Below, one piece after another: positions 37,047 to 49,459 of a stretch of 64,000 nt of DNA. The position numbers were made by a program, and so were the translations under genes. The first letter of the stretch is position 1. Each line of letters begins with the position of its first letter. Where the stretch lies: assembly GCA_022747635.1 (NCBI GenBank), contig JAKTNV010000603.1, positions 1 to 64,000 of the forward strand. Direction: 5' to 3'. The notes beneath the pieces are model-generated. The model saw only the letters and a list, made by a program, of their open reading frames with translations. It had not been told where the DNA came from and ran no database searches. The DNA comes from Hetaerina americana (taxonomy: Eukaryota; Arthropoda; Insecta; Odonata; Calopterygidae).

Positions 37047-39551
37047 ACACCTGGGCTGAAGCATCTTTTATGATAATTTATTGTCTTTCAGGATTCATTC
37101 TGGGTTTAATTTTATTTATTTGATGAAAATGAACAACAATACACACCTTGGATACATTTTTGTTTGATTTGTGTCAAGTGAGATTTTCACCTAGAACCCA
37201 AAGGGGGGGGGTATTGGCACTTTTCATGGAAAAATGTGAATAATTAAATTTTTTTAAAATGAAATATATGCCTTCTAAACACCTTAAACATTCACTCTAA
37301 AACAGAAGATTGTTTTTTTCGCAATATTTTTAGAAATTTGGGCTCTTTTAGTAACATTTACACCTGGGCTGAAGCATCTTTTATGATCATTTATTGTCTT
37401 TCAGGATTCATTCTGGGTTTTATTTTATTTATTTGATGAAAATGAACAACAATACACACCTTGGATACATTTTTGTTTGATTTGTGTCGAGTGAGATTTT
37501 CACCTAGAACCCAAAGGGGGGGTATTGGACCTTTTCATGGAAAAATGTGATTAATTAAATTTTTTTAAAATGAAATATATGCCTTCTAAACACCTTAAAC
37601 ATTCACTCTAAAACAGAAGATTGTTTTTTTTTCGCAATATTTTTAGAAATTTGGTCTCTTTTAGTAACATTAACACTAGCGCTAAAGCAACTTTTATGCT
37701 CATTTCTTGTCTTTCAGGATCAATTCTGGGTTTTATTTTGTTTATTTGATGAAAATGAACAACAATACACACCATGGAAACATTTTTGTTTGATATGTGT
37801 CAAGTTAGATTTTCACCTAGAACCCAAAGGGGGGGGTATTGGCACTTTTCATGGAAAAATTTGAAAAATTAAATTTTCTAAAAATGAAATAAATGCCTTA
37901 TAAACACCTCAAACATTCACTGTAGAACAGAAGATTGTTGTTTTTCGCAAAATTTTTAGAAATTTGGGCTCTTTTAGTAACATTAACACTTTCGCTGAAG
38001 CGACTTTTATGCTCATTTCTTGTATTTCAAGGTTAATTCTGGGTTTTATTTTGTTTATTTGATGAAAATGAACAACAATACACACCATGGAAACATTTTT
38101 TTTTGATTTGTGTCGAGTGAGATTTTCACCTAGAACCCAAAGGGGGGGGTATTGGCACTTTTCATGGAAAAATGTAAATAATTAAATTTTTTTAAAATGA
38201 AATATATGCCTTATAAACACCTCAAACATTCACTCTAAAAGAGAAGATTGTTGTTTTTCGCAATATTTTTAGAAATTTGGGCTCTTTTAGTAACATTAAC
38301 ACCTGGGCTGAAGCATCTTTTATGATCATTTATTGTCTTTCAGGATTCATTCTGGGTTTTATTTTGTTTATTTGATGAAAATGAACAACAATACACACTT
38401 TGGATACATTTTTGTTTGATTTGTGTCGATTGAGATTTTCACCTAGAACCCAAAGGGGGGGGGGTATTGGCACTTTTCATGGAAAAATGTGAAAAATTAA
38501 ATTTTCTAAAAATGAAATAAATGCCTTCTAAACACCTCAAACATTCACTCTAAAACAGAAGATTGTTGTTTTTCGCAATATTTTTAGAAATTTGGGCTCT
38601 TTTATTAACATTAACACTTGCGCTGAAGCAACTTTTATGCTCATTTCTTGTCTTTCAGGATTAATTCTGGGTTTTATTTTGTTTATTTGATGAAAATGAA
38701 CAACAATAAACACCATGAAAACATTTTTGTTTGATTTGTGTCAGGTGAGTTTTTCACCTAGAACCCAAAGGGGGGGGTATTGGCACTTTTCATGGAAAAA
38801 TGTGAAAAATTAAATTTTTTTAAAATGAAATATATGCCTTCTAAACACCTTTAACATTCACTCTAGAACAGAAGATTGTTGTTTTTCGAAAAATTTTTAG
38901 AAATTTGGGCTATTTTAGTAACATTAACACTTTCGCTGAAGCAACTTTTATGCTCATTTCTTGTATTTCAAGGTTAATTCTGGGTTTTATTTTGTTTATT
39001 TGATGAAAATGAACAAAAATACACACCATGGAAACATTTTTGTTTTATTTTTCGAGTGAGATTTTCACCTAGAACCCAAAGGGGGGGGTATTGGCACTTT
39101 TCATGGAAAAATGTGAAAAATTAAATTTTCTAAAAATGAAATAAATGCCTTATAAACACCTCAAACATTCACTCTAGAACAGAAGATTGTTGTTTTTCGC
39201 AAAATTTTTAGAAATTTGGGCTCTTTTAGTAACATTAACACTTTCGCTGAAGCAACTTTTATGCTCATTTCTTGTATTTCAAGGTTAATTCTGGGTTTTA
39301 TTTTATTTATTTGATGAAAATGAACAATAATACACACCATGGAAACATTTTTGTTTGATTTGTGTCGAGTGAGATTTTCACCTAGAACCCAAAGGGGGGG
39401 GGTGTTGGCACTTTTCATGGAAAAATGTGAAAAATTAAATTTTCTAAAAATGAAATAAATGCCTTATAAACACCTCAAACATTCACTCTAAAACAAAAGA
39501 TTGTAGTTTTTTGCAATATTTTTAGAAATTTGGGCTCTTTTAGTAACATTA
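37047..39551 (+). repeat. Duplicated block A, copy 3
   Basis: Monomers at 37047, 37360, 37673, 37986, 38299, 38614, 38927 and 39238 repeat the order of 18780-20666 (for example 18780 to 37047 and 19410 to 37673, offsets about 18263-18267). Like copy 2 it has the extra monomer with gggctattttagtaac and ttttgttttatttttcgag (38927). Copy-specific changes include gtttgatatgtgtcaag, gaagcgacttttatg and ttttattaacattaac. Confidence 0.85.
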
Positions 39552-40493
39552 ACACACTGGCTGAAGCATCTTTTATGATCATTTATTGTCTTTCAGGATA
39601 CATTCTGGGTTTTATTTTGTTTATTTGATGAAAATGAACAACAATACACACCTTGGATACATTTTTGTTTGATTTGTGTCAAGTGTGATTTTCACCTAGA
39701 ACCCAAAAGTGGGGGTATTTTTGTCACTTTTCATGGAAAAATGTGAAAAATTAAATTTTCTAAAAATGAAATAAATGTCTTGTAAACACCTCAAACATTC
39801 ACTCTAAAACAGAAGATTGTTGTTTTTCACAATATTTTTAGAAATTTGGGCGCTTTTAGTAACATTAACACTTTCGCTGAAGCAACTTTTATGCTCATTT
39901 CTTGTATTTCAAGGTTAATTGTGGGTTTTATTTTGTTTATTTGATGAAAATGAACAACAATACACACCTTGGATACATTTTTGTTTGATTTCTGTTGAGT
40001 GAGATTTTCACCTAGAACCCAAAGGGGGGGGTATCGGCACTTTACATGGAAAAATGTGAAAAATTAAATTTTCTAAAAATGAAATAAATGCCTTCTAAAC
40101 ACCTCAAACATTCGCTCTAAATCAGAAGATTGTTTTTTTTCGCAATATTTTTAGAAATTTGGGCTCTTTTAGTAACATTAACACCTGAGCTGAAGCATCT
40201 TTTATGATAATTTATTGTCTTTCAGGATTCATTCTGGGTTTTATTTTATTTATTTGATGAAAATGAACAACAATACACACCTTGGATACATTTTTGTTTG
40301 ATTTGTGTCGAGTGAGATTTTCACCTAGAACCCAAAGGGGGGGGTATTGGCACTTTTCATGGAAAAATGTGAAAAATTAAATTTTCTAAAAATGAAATAA
40401 ATGCCTTATAAACACCTCAAACATTCACTCTAAAACAGAAGATTGTTGTTTTTCGCAAAATTTTTAGAAATTTTGGCTCTTTTAGTAACATTA
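39552..40493 (+). repeat. Monomers with block G, copy 2
   Basis: The monomer at 39552 has acacactggctgaagc and aaaagtgggggtatttttg, shared with 42368. The monomer at 39868 is preceded by tttgggcgcttttag and has ggttaattgtggg, shared with 42682 and 44249. From ttctgttgagtgag on, it and the monomer at 40181 match block G at 36107-36733 instead. Confidence 0.8.
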
Positions 40494-42367
40494 ACACTTT
40501 CGCTGAAGCAACTTTTATGCTCATTTCTTGTATTTCAAGGTTAATTCTGGGTTTTATTTTGTTTATTTGATGAAAATGAACAACAATACACACCATGGAA
40601 ACATTTTTGTTTGAAATGTATCGAGTGAGATTTTCACCTAAAACCCAAAGGGGGGGAATTGGCACTTTTCATGGAAAAATGTGAAAAATTAAATTTTCTA
40701 AAAAAGAAATAAATGCCTTCTAAACACCCCAAACATTCACTCTAAAACAGAAGATTGTTTTTTTTCGCAATATTTTTAGAAATTTGGTCTCTTTTAGTAA
40801 CATTAACACTAGCGCTAAAGCAACTTTTATGCTCATTTCTTGTCTTTCAGGATCAATTCTGGGTTTTATTTTGTTTATTTGATGAAAATGAACAACAATA
40901 CACACCATGGAAACATTTTTGTTTGATATGTGTCAAGTTAGATTTTCACCTAGAACCCAAAGGGGGGGGTATTGGCACTTTTCATGGAAAAATTTTAAAA
41001 ATTAAATTTTCTAAAAATGAAATAAATGCCTTCTAAACACCTCAAACATTCACTCTAAAACAGAAGATTGTTGTTTTTCGCAATATTTTTAGAAATTTGG
41101 GCTCCAATAGTAACATTAACACCTTGGCTGAAGCATCTTTTATGATCATTTATTGTCTTTCAGGATACATTCTGGGTTTTATTTTGTTTATTTGATGAAA
41201 ATGAACAACAATACACACCATGGAAACATTTTTGTTTGAAATGTATCGAGTGAGATTTTCACCTAAAACCCAAAGGGGGGGAATTGGCACTTTTCATGGA
41301 AAAATGTGAAAAATTAAATTTTCTAAAAAAGAAATAAATGCCTTCTAAACACCCCAAACATTCACTCTAAAACAGAAGATTGTTGTTTTTCGCAATATTT
41401 TTAGAAATTTGGGCTCTTTCAGTAACATTAACACTTGCGCTGAAGCATCTTTTATGCTCATTTCTTGTCTTTCAGGATTAATTCTGTGTTTTATTTTGTT
41501 TATTTGATGAAAATGAACAACAATACACACCATGGAAACATTTTTGTTTGATTTGTGTCAAGTTAGATTTTCACCTAGAACCCAAAGGGGGGGTATTGGC
41601 ACTTTTCATGGAAAAATGTGAAAAATTAAATTTTCTAAAAATGAATTAAATGCCTTCTAAACACCTTAAACATTCACTCTAAAACAGAAGATTGTTGTTT
41701 TTCGCAATATTTTTAGAAATTTGGGCTCTTTTAGTAACATTAACACTTGCGCTGAAGCATCTTTTATGCTCATTTCTTGTCTTTCAGGATTAATTCTGGG
41801 TTTTATTTTGTTTATTTGATGAAAATGAACAACAATACACACCATGGAAACATTTTTGATTGATATGTGTCCAGTGAGATTTTCACCTAGAACCCAAAGG
41901 GGGGGGTATTGGCACTTTTCATGGAAAAATGTGAAAAATTAAATTTTCTAAACATGAAATAAATGCCTTCTAAACACCTCAAACATTCACTCTAAAAGAC
42001 AAGAATGTTTTTTTTCGCAATATTTTTAGAAATTTGGGCTCTTTTAGTTACATTAACACCTGGGCTGAAGCAACTTTTATGATCATTTATTGTCTTTCAG
42101 GATACATTCTGGGTTTTATTTTGTTTATTTGATGAAAATGAACAACAATACACACCTTGGATACATTTTTGTTTGATTTGTGTCGAGTGAGATTTTCACC
42201 TAGAACCCAAAGGGGGGGTATTGGCACTTTTCATGGAAAAATGTGAAAAATTAAATTTTCTAAAAATGAAATAAATGCCTTATAAACACCTCAAACATTC
42301 ACTCTAAAACAAAAGATTGTAGTTTTTTGCAATATTTTTAGAAATTTGGGCTCTTTTAGTAACATTA
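40494..42367 (+). repeat. Mixed-class monomers with a two-monomer repeat
   Basis: Monomers start at 40494, 40806, 41119, 41431, 41743 and 42056. The middle and end of the monomer at 40494 (tttgaaatgtatcgagtg, cacctaaaacccaaag, gggggaattggcac, ctaaaaaagaaataaatg, aacaccccaaac) recur in the monomer at 41119, 625 bp or two monomers downstream. The monomer at 40806 is the fourth TAGCG copy. Other private variants are ttgggctccaatagtaac, tttcagtaac and ctaaaagacaagaatg. Confidence 0.8.
41743..42055 (+). repeat. Representative monomer, TTGCG class
   Basis: This class opens acacttgcgctgaagca, followed by ttttatgctcatttcttg, gtctttcaggattaattc and caccatggaaac. It combines the left-hand start of its own class with a middle like that of the TTTCG class. 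It is often preceded by ttagaaatttggtctc or ttagaaatttggcctc instead of the usual tttgggctc, so the class signature extends into the end of the upstream monomer. Confidence 0.8.
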
Positions 42368-43934
42368 ACACACTGGCTGAAGCATCTTTTATGATCATTT
42401 ATTGTCTTTCAGGATACATTCTGGGTTTTTTTGTTTATTTGATGAAAATGAACAACAATACACACCTTGGATACATTTTTGTTTGATTTGTGTCAAGTGT
42501 GATTTTCACCTAGAACCCAAAAGTGGGGGTATTTTTGTCACTTTTCATGGAAAAATGTGAAAAATTAAATTTTCTAAAAATGAAATAAATGTCTTGTAAA
42601 CACCTCAAACATTCACTCTAAAACAGAAGATTGTTGTTTTTCACAATATTTTTAGAAATTTGGGCGCTTTTAGTAACATTAACACTTTCGCTGAAGCAAC
42701 TTTTATGCTCATTTCTTGTATTTCAAGGTTAATTGTGGGTTTTATTTTGTTTATTTGATGAAAATGAACAACAATACACACCTTGGATACATTTTTGTTT
42801 GATTTCTGTTGAGTGAGATTTTCACCTAGAACCCAAAGGGGGGGGTATTGGCACTTTTCATGGAAAAATGTGAAAAATTAAATTTTCTAAAAATGAAATA
42901 AATGCCTTATAAACACCTCAAACATTCACTCTAAAACAAAAGATTGTAGTTTTTTGCAATATTTTTAGAAATTTGGGCTCTTTTAGTAACATTAACACTC
43001 GGGCTGAAGCATCTTTTATGATCATTTATTGTCTTTCAGGATACATTCTGGGTTTTTTTTGTTTATTTGATGAAAATGAACAACAATACACACCTTGGAT
43101 ACATTTTTGTTTGATTTGTGTCAAGTGTGATTTTCACCTAGAACCCAAAGGTGGGGGTATTTTTGTCACTTTTCATGGAAAAATGTGAAAAATTAAATTT
43201 TCTAAAAATGAAATAAATGCCTTCTAAACACCTCAAACATTCACTCTAAAACAGAAGATTGTTGTTTTTCACAATATTTTTAGAAATTTCGGCTCTTTTA
43301 GTAACATTAACACTTTCGCTGAAGCAACTTTTATGCTCATTTCTTGTATTTCAAGGTTAATTCTGGGTTTTATTTTGTTTATTTGATGAAAATGAACAAC
43401 AATACACACCTTGGATACATTTTTTTTGATTTGTGTCGATTGAGATTTTCACCTAGAACCCAAAGTGGGGGGTATTGGCACTTTTCATGGAAAAATGTGA
43501 AAAATTAAATTTCCTAAAAATGAAATAAATGCCTTATAAACACCTCAAACATTCACCTTAAAATAAAAGATTGTAGTTTTTCGCAATATTTTTAGAAATT
43601 TGGGATCTTATAGTAACATTAACACTTGGGCTGAAGCATCTTTTATGATCATTTATTGTCTTTCAGGATACATTCTGGGTTTTATTTTGTTTATTTGATG
43701 AAAATGAACAACAATAAACACTTTGGATACATTTTTGTTTGATTTGTGTCAAGTGAGATTTTCACCTTGAACCCAAAGGGGGGGGTATTGGCACTTTTCA
43801 TGGAAAAATGTGAAAAATTAAATTTTCTAGAAATGAAATAAATGCCTTCTAAACACCTCAAACATTCACTCTAAAACAGAAGATTGTTGTTTTTCGCAAT
43901 ATTTTTAGAAATTTGGGCTCTTTTAGTAACATTA
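42368..43934 (+). repeat. Tandem duplication of 1567 bp, first unit
   Basis: Five monomers start at 42368, 42682, 42995, 43310 and 43622. Each has a counterpart exactly 1567 bp downstream. Markers are gggtttttttgtttattt, gtcaagtgtgattttc, aaaagtgggggtatttttg, aaatgtcttgtaaacacc, tttgggcgcttttag, ggttaattgtggg, acactcgggctg, tacattttttttgatttg and ttgggatcttatagtaac. One difference seen is ttagaaatttcggctc near 43288. Confidence 0.88.
42995..43309 (+). repeat. Representative monomer, TCGGG/GTGGGGG-TATTTTTG class
   Basis: This class opens acactcgggctgaagc or acacttgggctgaagc and has gtgtgattttcacc in place of gtgagattttcacc. It is distinguished most clearly by aaaggtgggggtatttttgtcac where other monomers have an uninterrupted G-tract and tattggcac. 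Many members also contract gggttttattttg to ggg plus a T-run. Other copies start at 10647, 20979, 22553, 25370, 26936, 28188, 29752, 44562 and 56652. Confidence 0.8.
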
Positions 43935-45504
43935 ACATCTGGGCTGAAGCATCTTTTATGATCATTTATTGTCTTTCAGGATACATTCTGGGTTTTTTTG
44001 TTTATTTGATGAAAATGAACAACAATACACACCTTGGATACATTTTTGTTTGATTTGTGTCAAGTGTGATTTTCACCTAGAACCCAAAAGTGGGGGTATT
44101 TTTGTCACTTTTCATGGAAAAATGTGAAAAATTAAATTTTCTAAAAATGAAATAAATGTCTTGTAAACACCTCAAACATTCACTCTAAAACAGAAGATTG
44201 TTGTTTTTCACAATATTTTTAGAAATTTGGGCGCTTTTAGTAACATTAACACTTTCGCTGAAGCAACTTTTATGCTCATTTCTTGTATTTCAAGGTTAAT
44301 TGTGGGTTTTATTTTGTTTATTTGATGAAAATGAACAACAATACACACCTTGGATACATTTTTGTTTGATTTCTGTTGAGTGAGATTTTCACCTAGAACC
44401 CAAAGGGGGGGGTATTGGCACTTTTCATGGAAAAATGTGAAAAATTAAATTTTCTAAAAATGAAATAAATGCCTTATAAACACCTCAAACATTCACTCTA
44501 AAACAAAAGATTGTAGTTTTTTGCAATATTTTTAGAAATTTGGGCTCTTTTAGTAACATTAACACTCGGGCTGAAGCATCTTTTATGATCATTTATTGTC
44601 TTTCAGGATACATTCTGGGTTTTTTTTGTTTATTTGATGAAAATGAACAACAATACACACCTTGGATACATTTTTGTTTGATTTGTGTCAAGTGTGATTT
44701 TCACCTAGAACCCAAAGGTGGGGGTATTTTTGTCACTTTTCATGGAAAAATGTGAAAAATTAAATTTTCTAAAAATGAAATAAATGCCTTCTAAACACCT
44801 CAAACATTCACTCTAAAACAGAAGATTGTTGTTTTTCACAATATTTTTAGAAATTTGGGCTCTTTTAGTAACATTAACACTTTCGCTGAAGCAACTTTTA
44901 TGCTCATTTCTTGTATTTCAAGGTTAATTCTGGGTTTTATTTTGTTTATTTGATGAAAATGAACAACAATACACACCTTGGATACATTTTTTTTGATTTG
45001 TGTCGATTGAGATTTTCACCTAGAACCCAAAGTGGGGGGTATTGGCACTTTTCATGGAAAAATGTGAAAAATTAAATTTCCTAAAAATGAAATAAATGCC
45101 TTATAAACACCTCAAACATTCACCTTAAAATAAAAGATTGTAGTTTTTCGCAATATTTTTAGAAATTTGGGATCTTATAGTAACATTAACACTTGGGCTG
45201 AAGCATCTTTTATGATCATTTATTGTCTTTCAGGATACATTCTGGGTTTTATTTTGTTTATTTGATGAAAATGAACAACAATACACACCTTGGATACATT
45301 TTTGTTTGATTTGTGACAAGTATGATTTTCACCTAGAACCCAAAGGTGGGGGTATTTTTGTCACTTTTCATGGAAAAATTTGAAAAATTAAATTTTCTAA
45401 AAATGAAATAAATGCCTTCTAAACACCTCAAACATTCACTCTTAAACAGAAGATTGTTGTTTTTCACAATATTTTTAGAAATTTGGGCTCTTTTAGTAAC
45501 ATTA
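43935..45504 (+). repeat. Tandem duplication of 1567 bp, second unit
   Basis: Monomers start at 43935, 44249, 44562, 44877 and 45189. Similarity to the first unit runs from about 43980 to about 45280. The start differs (attaacatctgggctg against attaacacactggctg). The right end differs from about 45284, where this unit has cacaccttggatac with gtgacaagtatgattttc and the first has aaacactttggatac with caccttgaaccc. Confidence 0.88.
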
Positions 45505-45816
45505 ACACTTTCGCTGAAGCAACTTTTATGCTCATTTCTTGTATTTCAAGGTTAATTCTGGGTTTTATTTTGTTTATTTGATGAAAATGAACAACAATAC
45601 ACACCTTGGATACATTTTTGTTTGATTTCTGTTGAGTGAGATTTTCACCTAGAACCCAAAGGGGGGGGTATTGGCACTTTTCATGGAAAAATGTGAAAAA
45701 TTAAATTTTCTAAAAATGAAATAAATGCCTTCTAAACACCTCAAACATTCACTCTAAAACAGAAGATTGTTTTTTTCGCAATATTTTTAGAAATTTGGCC
45801 TCTTTTAGTAACATTA
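45505..45816 (+). repeat. TTTCG monomer leading into block F copy 2
   Basis: This TTTCG monomer has ttctgttgagtgag and an uninterrupted G-tract. Only its right part, after the G-tract, corresponds to the monomer preceding block F copy 1. Confidence 0.7.
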
Positions 45817-46440
45817 ACACTTGCGCTGAAGCAACTTTTATGCTCATTTCTTGTCTTTCAGGATTAATTCTGGGTTTTATTTTGTTTATTTGATGAAAAT
45901 GAACAACAACACACACCTTGGATACATTATTGTTTGATTTGTGTTGAGTGAGATTTTCACCTAGAACCCAAAGGGGGGGTATTGGCAATTTTCATGGAAA
46001 AATGTGAAAAATTAAATTTTCTAAAAATGAAATAAATGCCTTCTTAACACCTCAAACATTCACTCTAAAACAGAAGATTGTTGTTTTTCACAATATTTTT
46101 AGAAATTTGGGCTCTTTTAGTAACAATAACACCTGGGCTGAAGTATCTTTTATGATCATTTATTGTCTTTCAGGATTCATTCTGGGTTTTATTTTGTTTA
46201 TTTGATGAAAATGAACAACAATACACACCTTGGATACATTTTTGTTTGATTTGTGTCGAGTGAGATTTTCACCTAGAACCAAAAGGGGGGGTATTGGCAC
46301 TTTTCATGGAAAAATGTGAAATATTAAATTTTCTAAAAATGAAATAAATGCATTATAAACACCTCAAACATTCACTCTAAAACAAAAGATTGTTGTTTTT
46401 CGCAATATTTTTAGAAATTTGGGCTGTTTTAGTAACATTA
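45817..46440 (+). repeat. Module D, copy 3
   Basis: This has the same signature as at 25998 and 31319: acaacaacacacacc, acattattgtttg, tattggcaattttc, cttcttaacacc, agtaacaataacacc, gaagtatc and gaaatattaaattttc. Confidence 0.85.
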
Positions 46441-47065
46441 ACACCTGGGCTGAAGCATCTTTTATGATCATTTATTGTCTTTCAGGATACATTCTGGGTT
46501 TTAGTTTGTTTATTTGATGAAAATGAACAACAATACACACCTTGGATACATTTTTGTTTGATTTGTGTCGAGTGAGATTTTCACCTAGAACCCATAGGTG
46601 GGGGTATTGGCACTTTTCATGGAAAAATGTGAAAAATTAAATTTTCTAAAAATGAAATAAATGCCTTATAAACACCTTAAACATTCACTCTAAAACAAAA
46701 GGTTGTAGTTTTTCGCAATATTTTTAGAAATATAGGCTCTTTTAGTAAGATTAACACTTGGGCTGAAGCATCTTTTATGATCATTTATTGTCTTTCAGGA
46801 TACATTCTGGGTTTTATTTTGTTTATTTGATGAAAATGAACAACAATACACACCTTGGATACATTTTTGTTTGATTTGTGTCGAGTTTGATTTTCCGCTA
46901 GAACCCAAAGGGGGGGTATTGGCACTTTTCATGGAAAAATGTGAAAAATTAAATTTTCTGAAAATGAAATAAATGCCTTCTAAACACCTCAAACATTCAC
47001 TCTAAAACAGAAGATTGTTGTTTTTCGCAATATTTTTAGAAATTTGGGCTCTTTTGGTAACATTA

Positions 47066-47272
47066 ACACTTGCGCTGAAGCAAAAATTTATGCTCATTTC
47101 TTGTCTTTCAGGATTAATTCTGGTATTGGCACTTTTCATAGAAAAATGTGAAGAATTAAATTTTCTAAAAATGTAATAAATGCCTTATAAACACCTCAAA
47201 CATTCACTCTAAAACAGAAGATTGTTGTTTTTCGCAATATTTTTAGAAATTTGGGCTCTTTTAGTAACATTA
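47066..47272 (+). repeat. Truncated monomer (207 bp), copy 3
   Basis: This monomer has the same tctgg/tattggcac junction (near 47120), the same gaagcaaaaatttatgc and the same 207-bp length as the copy at 32568, 14498 bp away. It shares aaaatgtaataaatgcc with copy 1 but not copy 2, so it is related to copy 1 or its ancestor. Confidence 0.9.
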
Positions 47273-49459
47273 ACACCTGGGCTGAAGCATCTTTTATGAT
47301 CATTTATTGTCTTTCAGGATACATTCTGGGTTTTATTTTGTTTATTTGATGAAAATGAACAACAATACACACCTTGGATACATTTTTGTTTGATTTGTGT
47401 CGAGTGAGATTTTCACCTAGAACCCATAGGTAGGGGTATTGGCACTTTTCATGGAAAAATGTGAAAAATTAAATTTTCTAAAAATGAAATAAATGCCTTA
47501 TAAACACCTCAAACATTCACTCTAAAACAAAAGATTGTAGTTTTTCGCAATATTTTTAGAAATTTGGGCTCTTTTAGTAACATTAACACTTGGGCTGAAG
47601 CATCTTTTATGATCATTTATTGTCTTTCAGGATACATTCTGGGTTTTATTTTGTTTATTTGATGAAAATGAACAACAATACACACCTTGGATACATTTTT
47701 GTTTGATTTGTGTCGAGTGAGATTTTCACCTAGAACCCAAAGGGGGGGTATTGGCACTTTTCATGGAGAAATGTGAAAATTAAATTTTCTAAAAATGAAA
47801 TAAATGCCTTCTAAACACCTCAAACATTCACTCTAAAACAGAAGATTGTTGTTTTTCACAATATTTTTAGAAATTTGGGCTCTTTTAGTAACAATAACAC
47901 CTGGGCTGAAGCATCTTTTATGATCATTTATTGTCTTTCAGGATTCATTCTGGGTTTTATTTTGTTTATTTGATGAAAATGAACAACAATACACACCTTG
48001 GATACATTTTTGTTTGATTTGTGTTAATTGAGATTTTCACCTAGAACCCAAAGGGGGGGTATTGGCACTTTTCATGGAAAAATGTGAAAAATTAAATTTT
48101 CTAAAAATGAAATAAATGCCTTATAAACACCTCAAACATTCCCTCTAAAACAGAAGATTGTTGTTTCTCGCAATATTTTTAGAAATTTGGGCTCTTTTAG
48201 TAACATTAAAACCTGCGCTGAAGCAACTTTTATGCTCATTTCTTGTCTTTCAGGATTAATTCTGGTGTTTATTTTGTTTATTTGATGAATATGAACAACA
48301 ATACACACCATGAAAACATTTTCGTTTGATTTGTGTTGAGTGAGATTTTCACCTAGAACCCAAAGGGGGGGTATTGGCACTTTTCATGGAAATATGTTAA
48401 AAATTAAATTTTCTAAAAATGAAATAAATGCCTTATAAACACCTCAAACATTCACTCTAAAACAGAAGATTGTTGTTTTTCGAAATATTTTTAGAAATTT
48501 GGGCTCTTTTAGTAACATTAACACCTGGGCTTAAGCAACTTTTATGATTTCTATTGTCTTTCAGGATTCATTCTGGGTTTTATTTTGTTTATTTGATTAA
48601 AATGAACAACAATACACACCTTGGATACATTTTTGTTTGATTTGTGTCGAGTCTGATTTTCACCTAGAACCCAAAGGTGGGGTATTTTTGTCACTTTTCA
48701 TGGAAAAATGTGAAAAATTAAATTTTCTAAAAATGAAATAAATGCCTTCTAAACACCTCAAACATTCACTCTAAAACAGAAGATTGTTGTTTTTCGCAAT
48801 ATTTTTAGAAATTTGGGCTCTTTTAGTAACATTAACACTTTCTCTGAAGCAACTTTTATGCTCATTTCTTGTCCTTCAAGATTAATTCTGGGTTTTATTT
48901 TGTTTATTTGATGAAAATGAACAACAATACACACCATGGAAAAATTTTTGTTTGATTTGTGTCAAGTGAGATTTTCACCTAGAACCCAAAGGGGGGGTAT
49001 TGGCACTTTTCATGGAAAAATGTGAAAAATTAAATTTTCTAAAAATGAAATAAATGCCTTATAAACACCTCAAACATTCACTCTAAAACAAAAGATTGTA
49101 GTTTTTCGCAATATTTTTAGAAATTTGGGCTCTTTTAGTAACATTAACACCTGGGCTGAAGCATCTTTTATGATCATTTATTGTCTTTCAGGATTCATTC
49201 TGGGTTTTATTTTGTTTATTTGATGAAAATGAACAACAACACACACCTTGGATACATTATTGTTTGATTTGTGTTGAGTGAGATTTTCACCTAGAACCCA
49301 AAGGGGCGGGTATTGGCACTTTTCATGGAAAAATGTGAAAAATTAAATTTTCTAAAAATGAAATAAATGCCTTCTAAACTACTCAAACATTCACTCTAAA
49401 ACAGAAGATTGTTGTTTTTCGCAATATTTTTAGAAATTTGGGCTCTTTTAATAACATTA
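47273..49459 (+). repeat. Mixed-class monomers
   Basis: Monomers start at 47273, 47586, 47897, 48209, 48521, 48835 and 49147. The one at 48209 is a distinctive subtype (attaaaacctgcgctg, tctggtgtttattttg, gatgaatatgaac, gaaatatgttaaaaatt) that recurs at 57282 and 61662. The one at 48521 has ggcttaagcaac and atgatttctattg. The one at 49147 mixes a CTGGG start with the aacaacaacacacacc and acattattgtttg of module D. Confidence 0.8.

Larger units (their letters stand above)
45680..47420 (+). repeat. Block F, copy 2 (~1.74 kb)
   Basis: This is the second copy of 31180-32920 at a constant spacing of 14498 bp, including module D copy 3 (45817) and a truncated monomer. It has more private substitutions than copy 1: aaatgcattataaac, ttagaaatataggctc, ttttagtaagattaac, gtcgagtttgattttc, ttttctgaaaatg and catagaaaaatgtgaagaa. 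The identity still looks very high. Confidence 0.85.
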
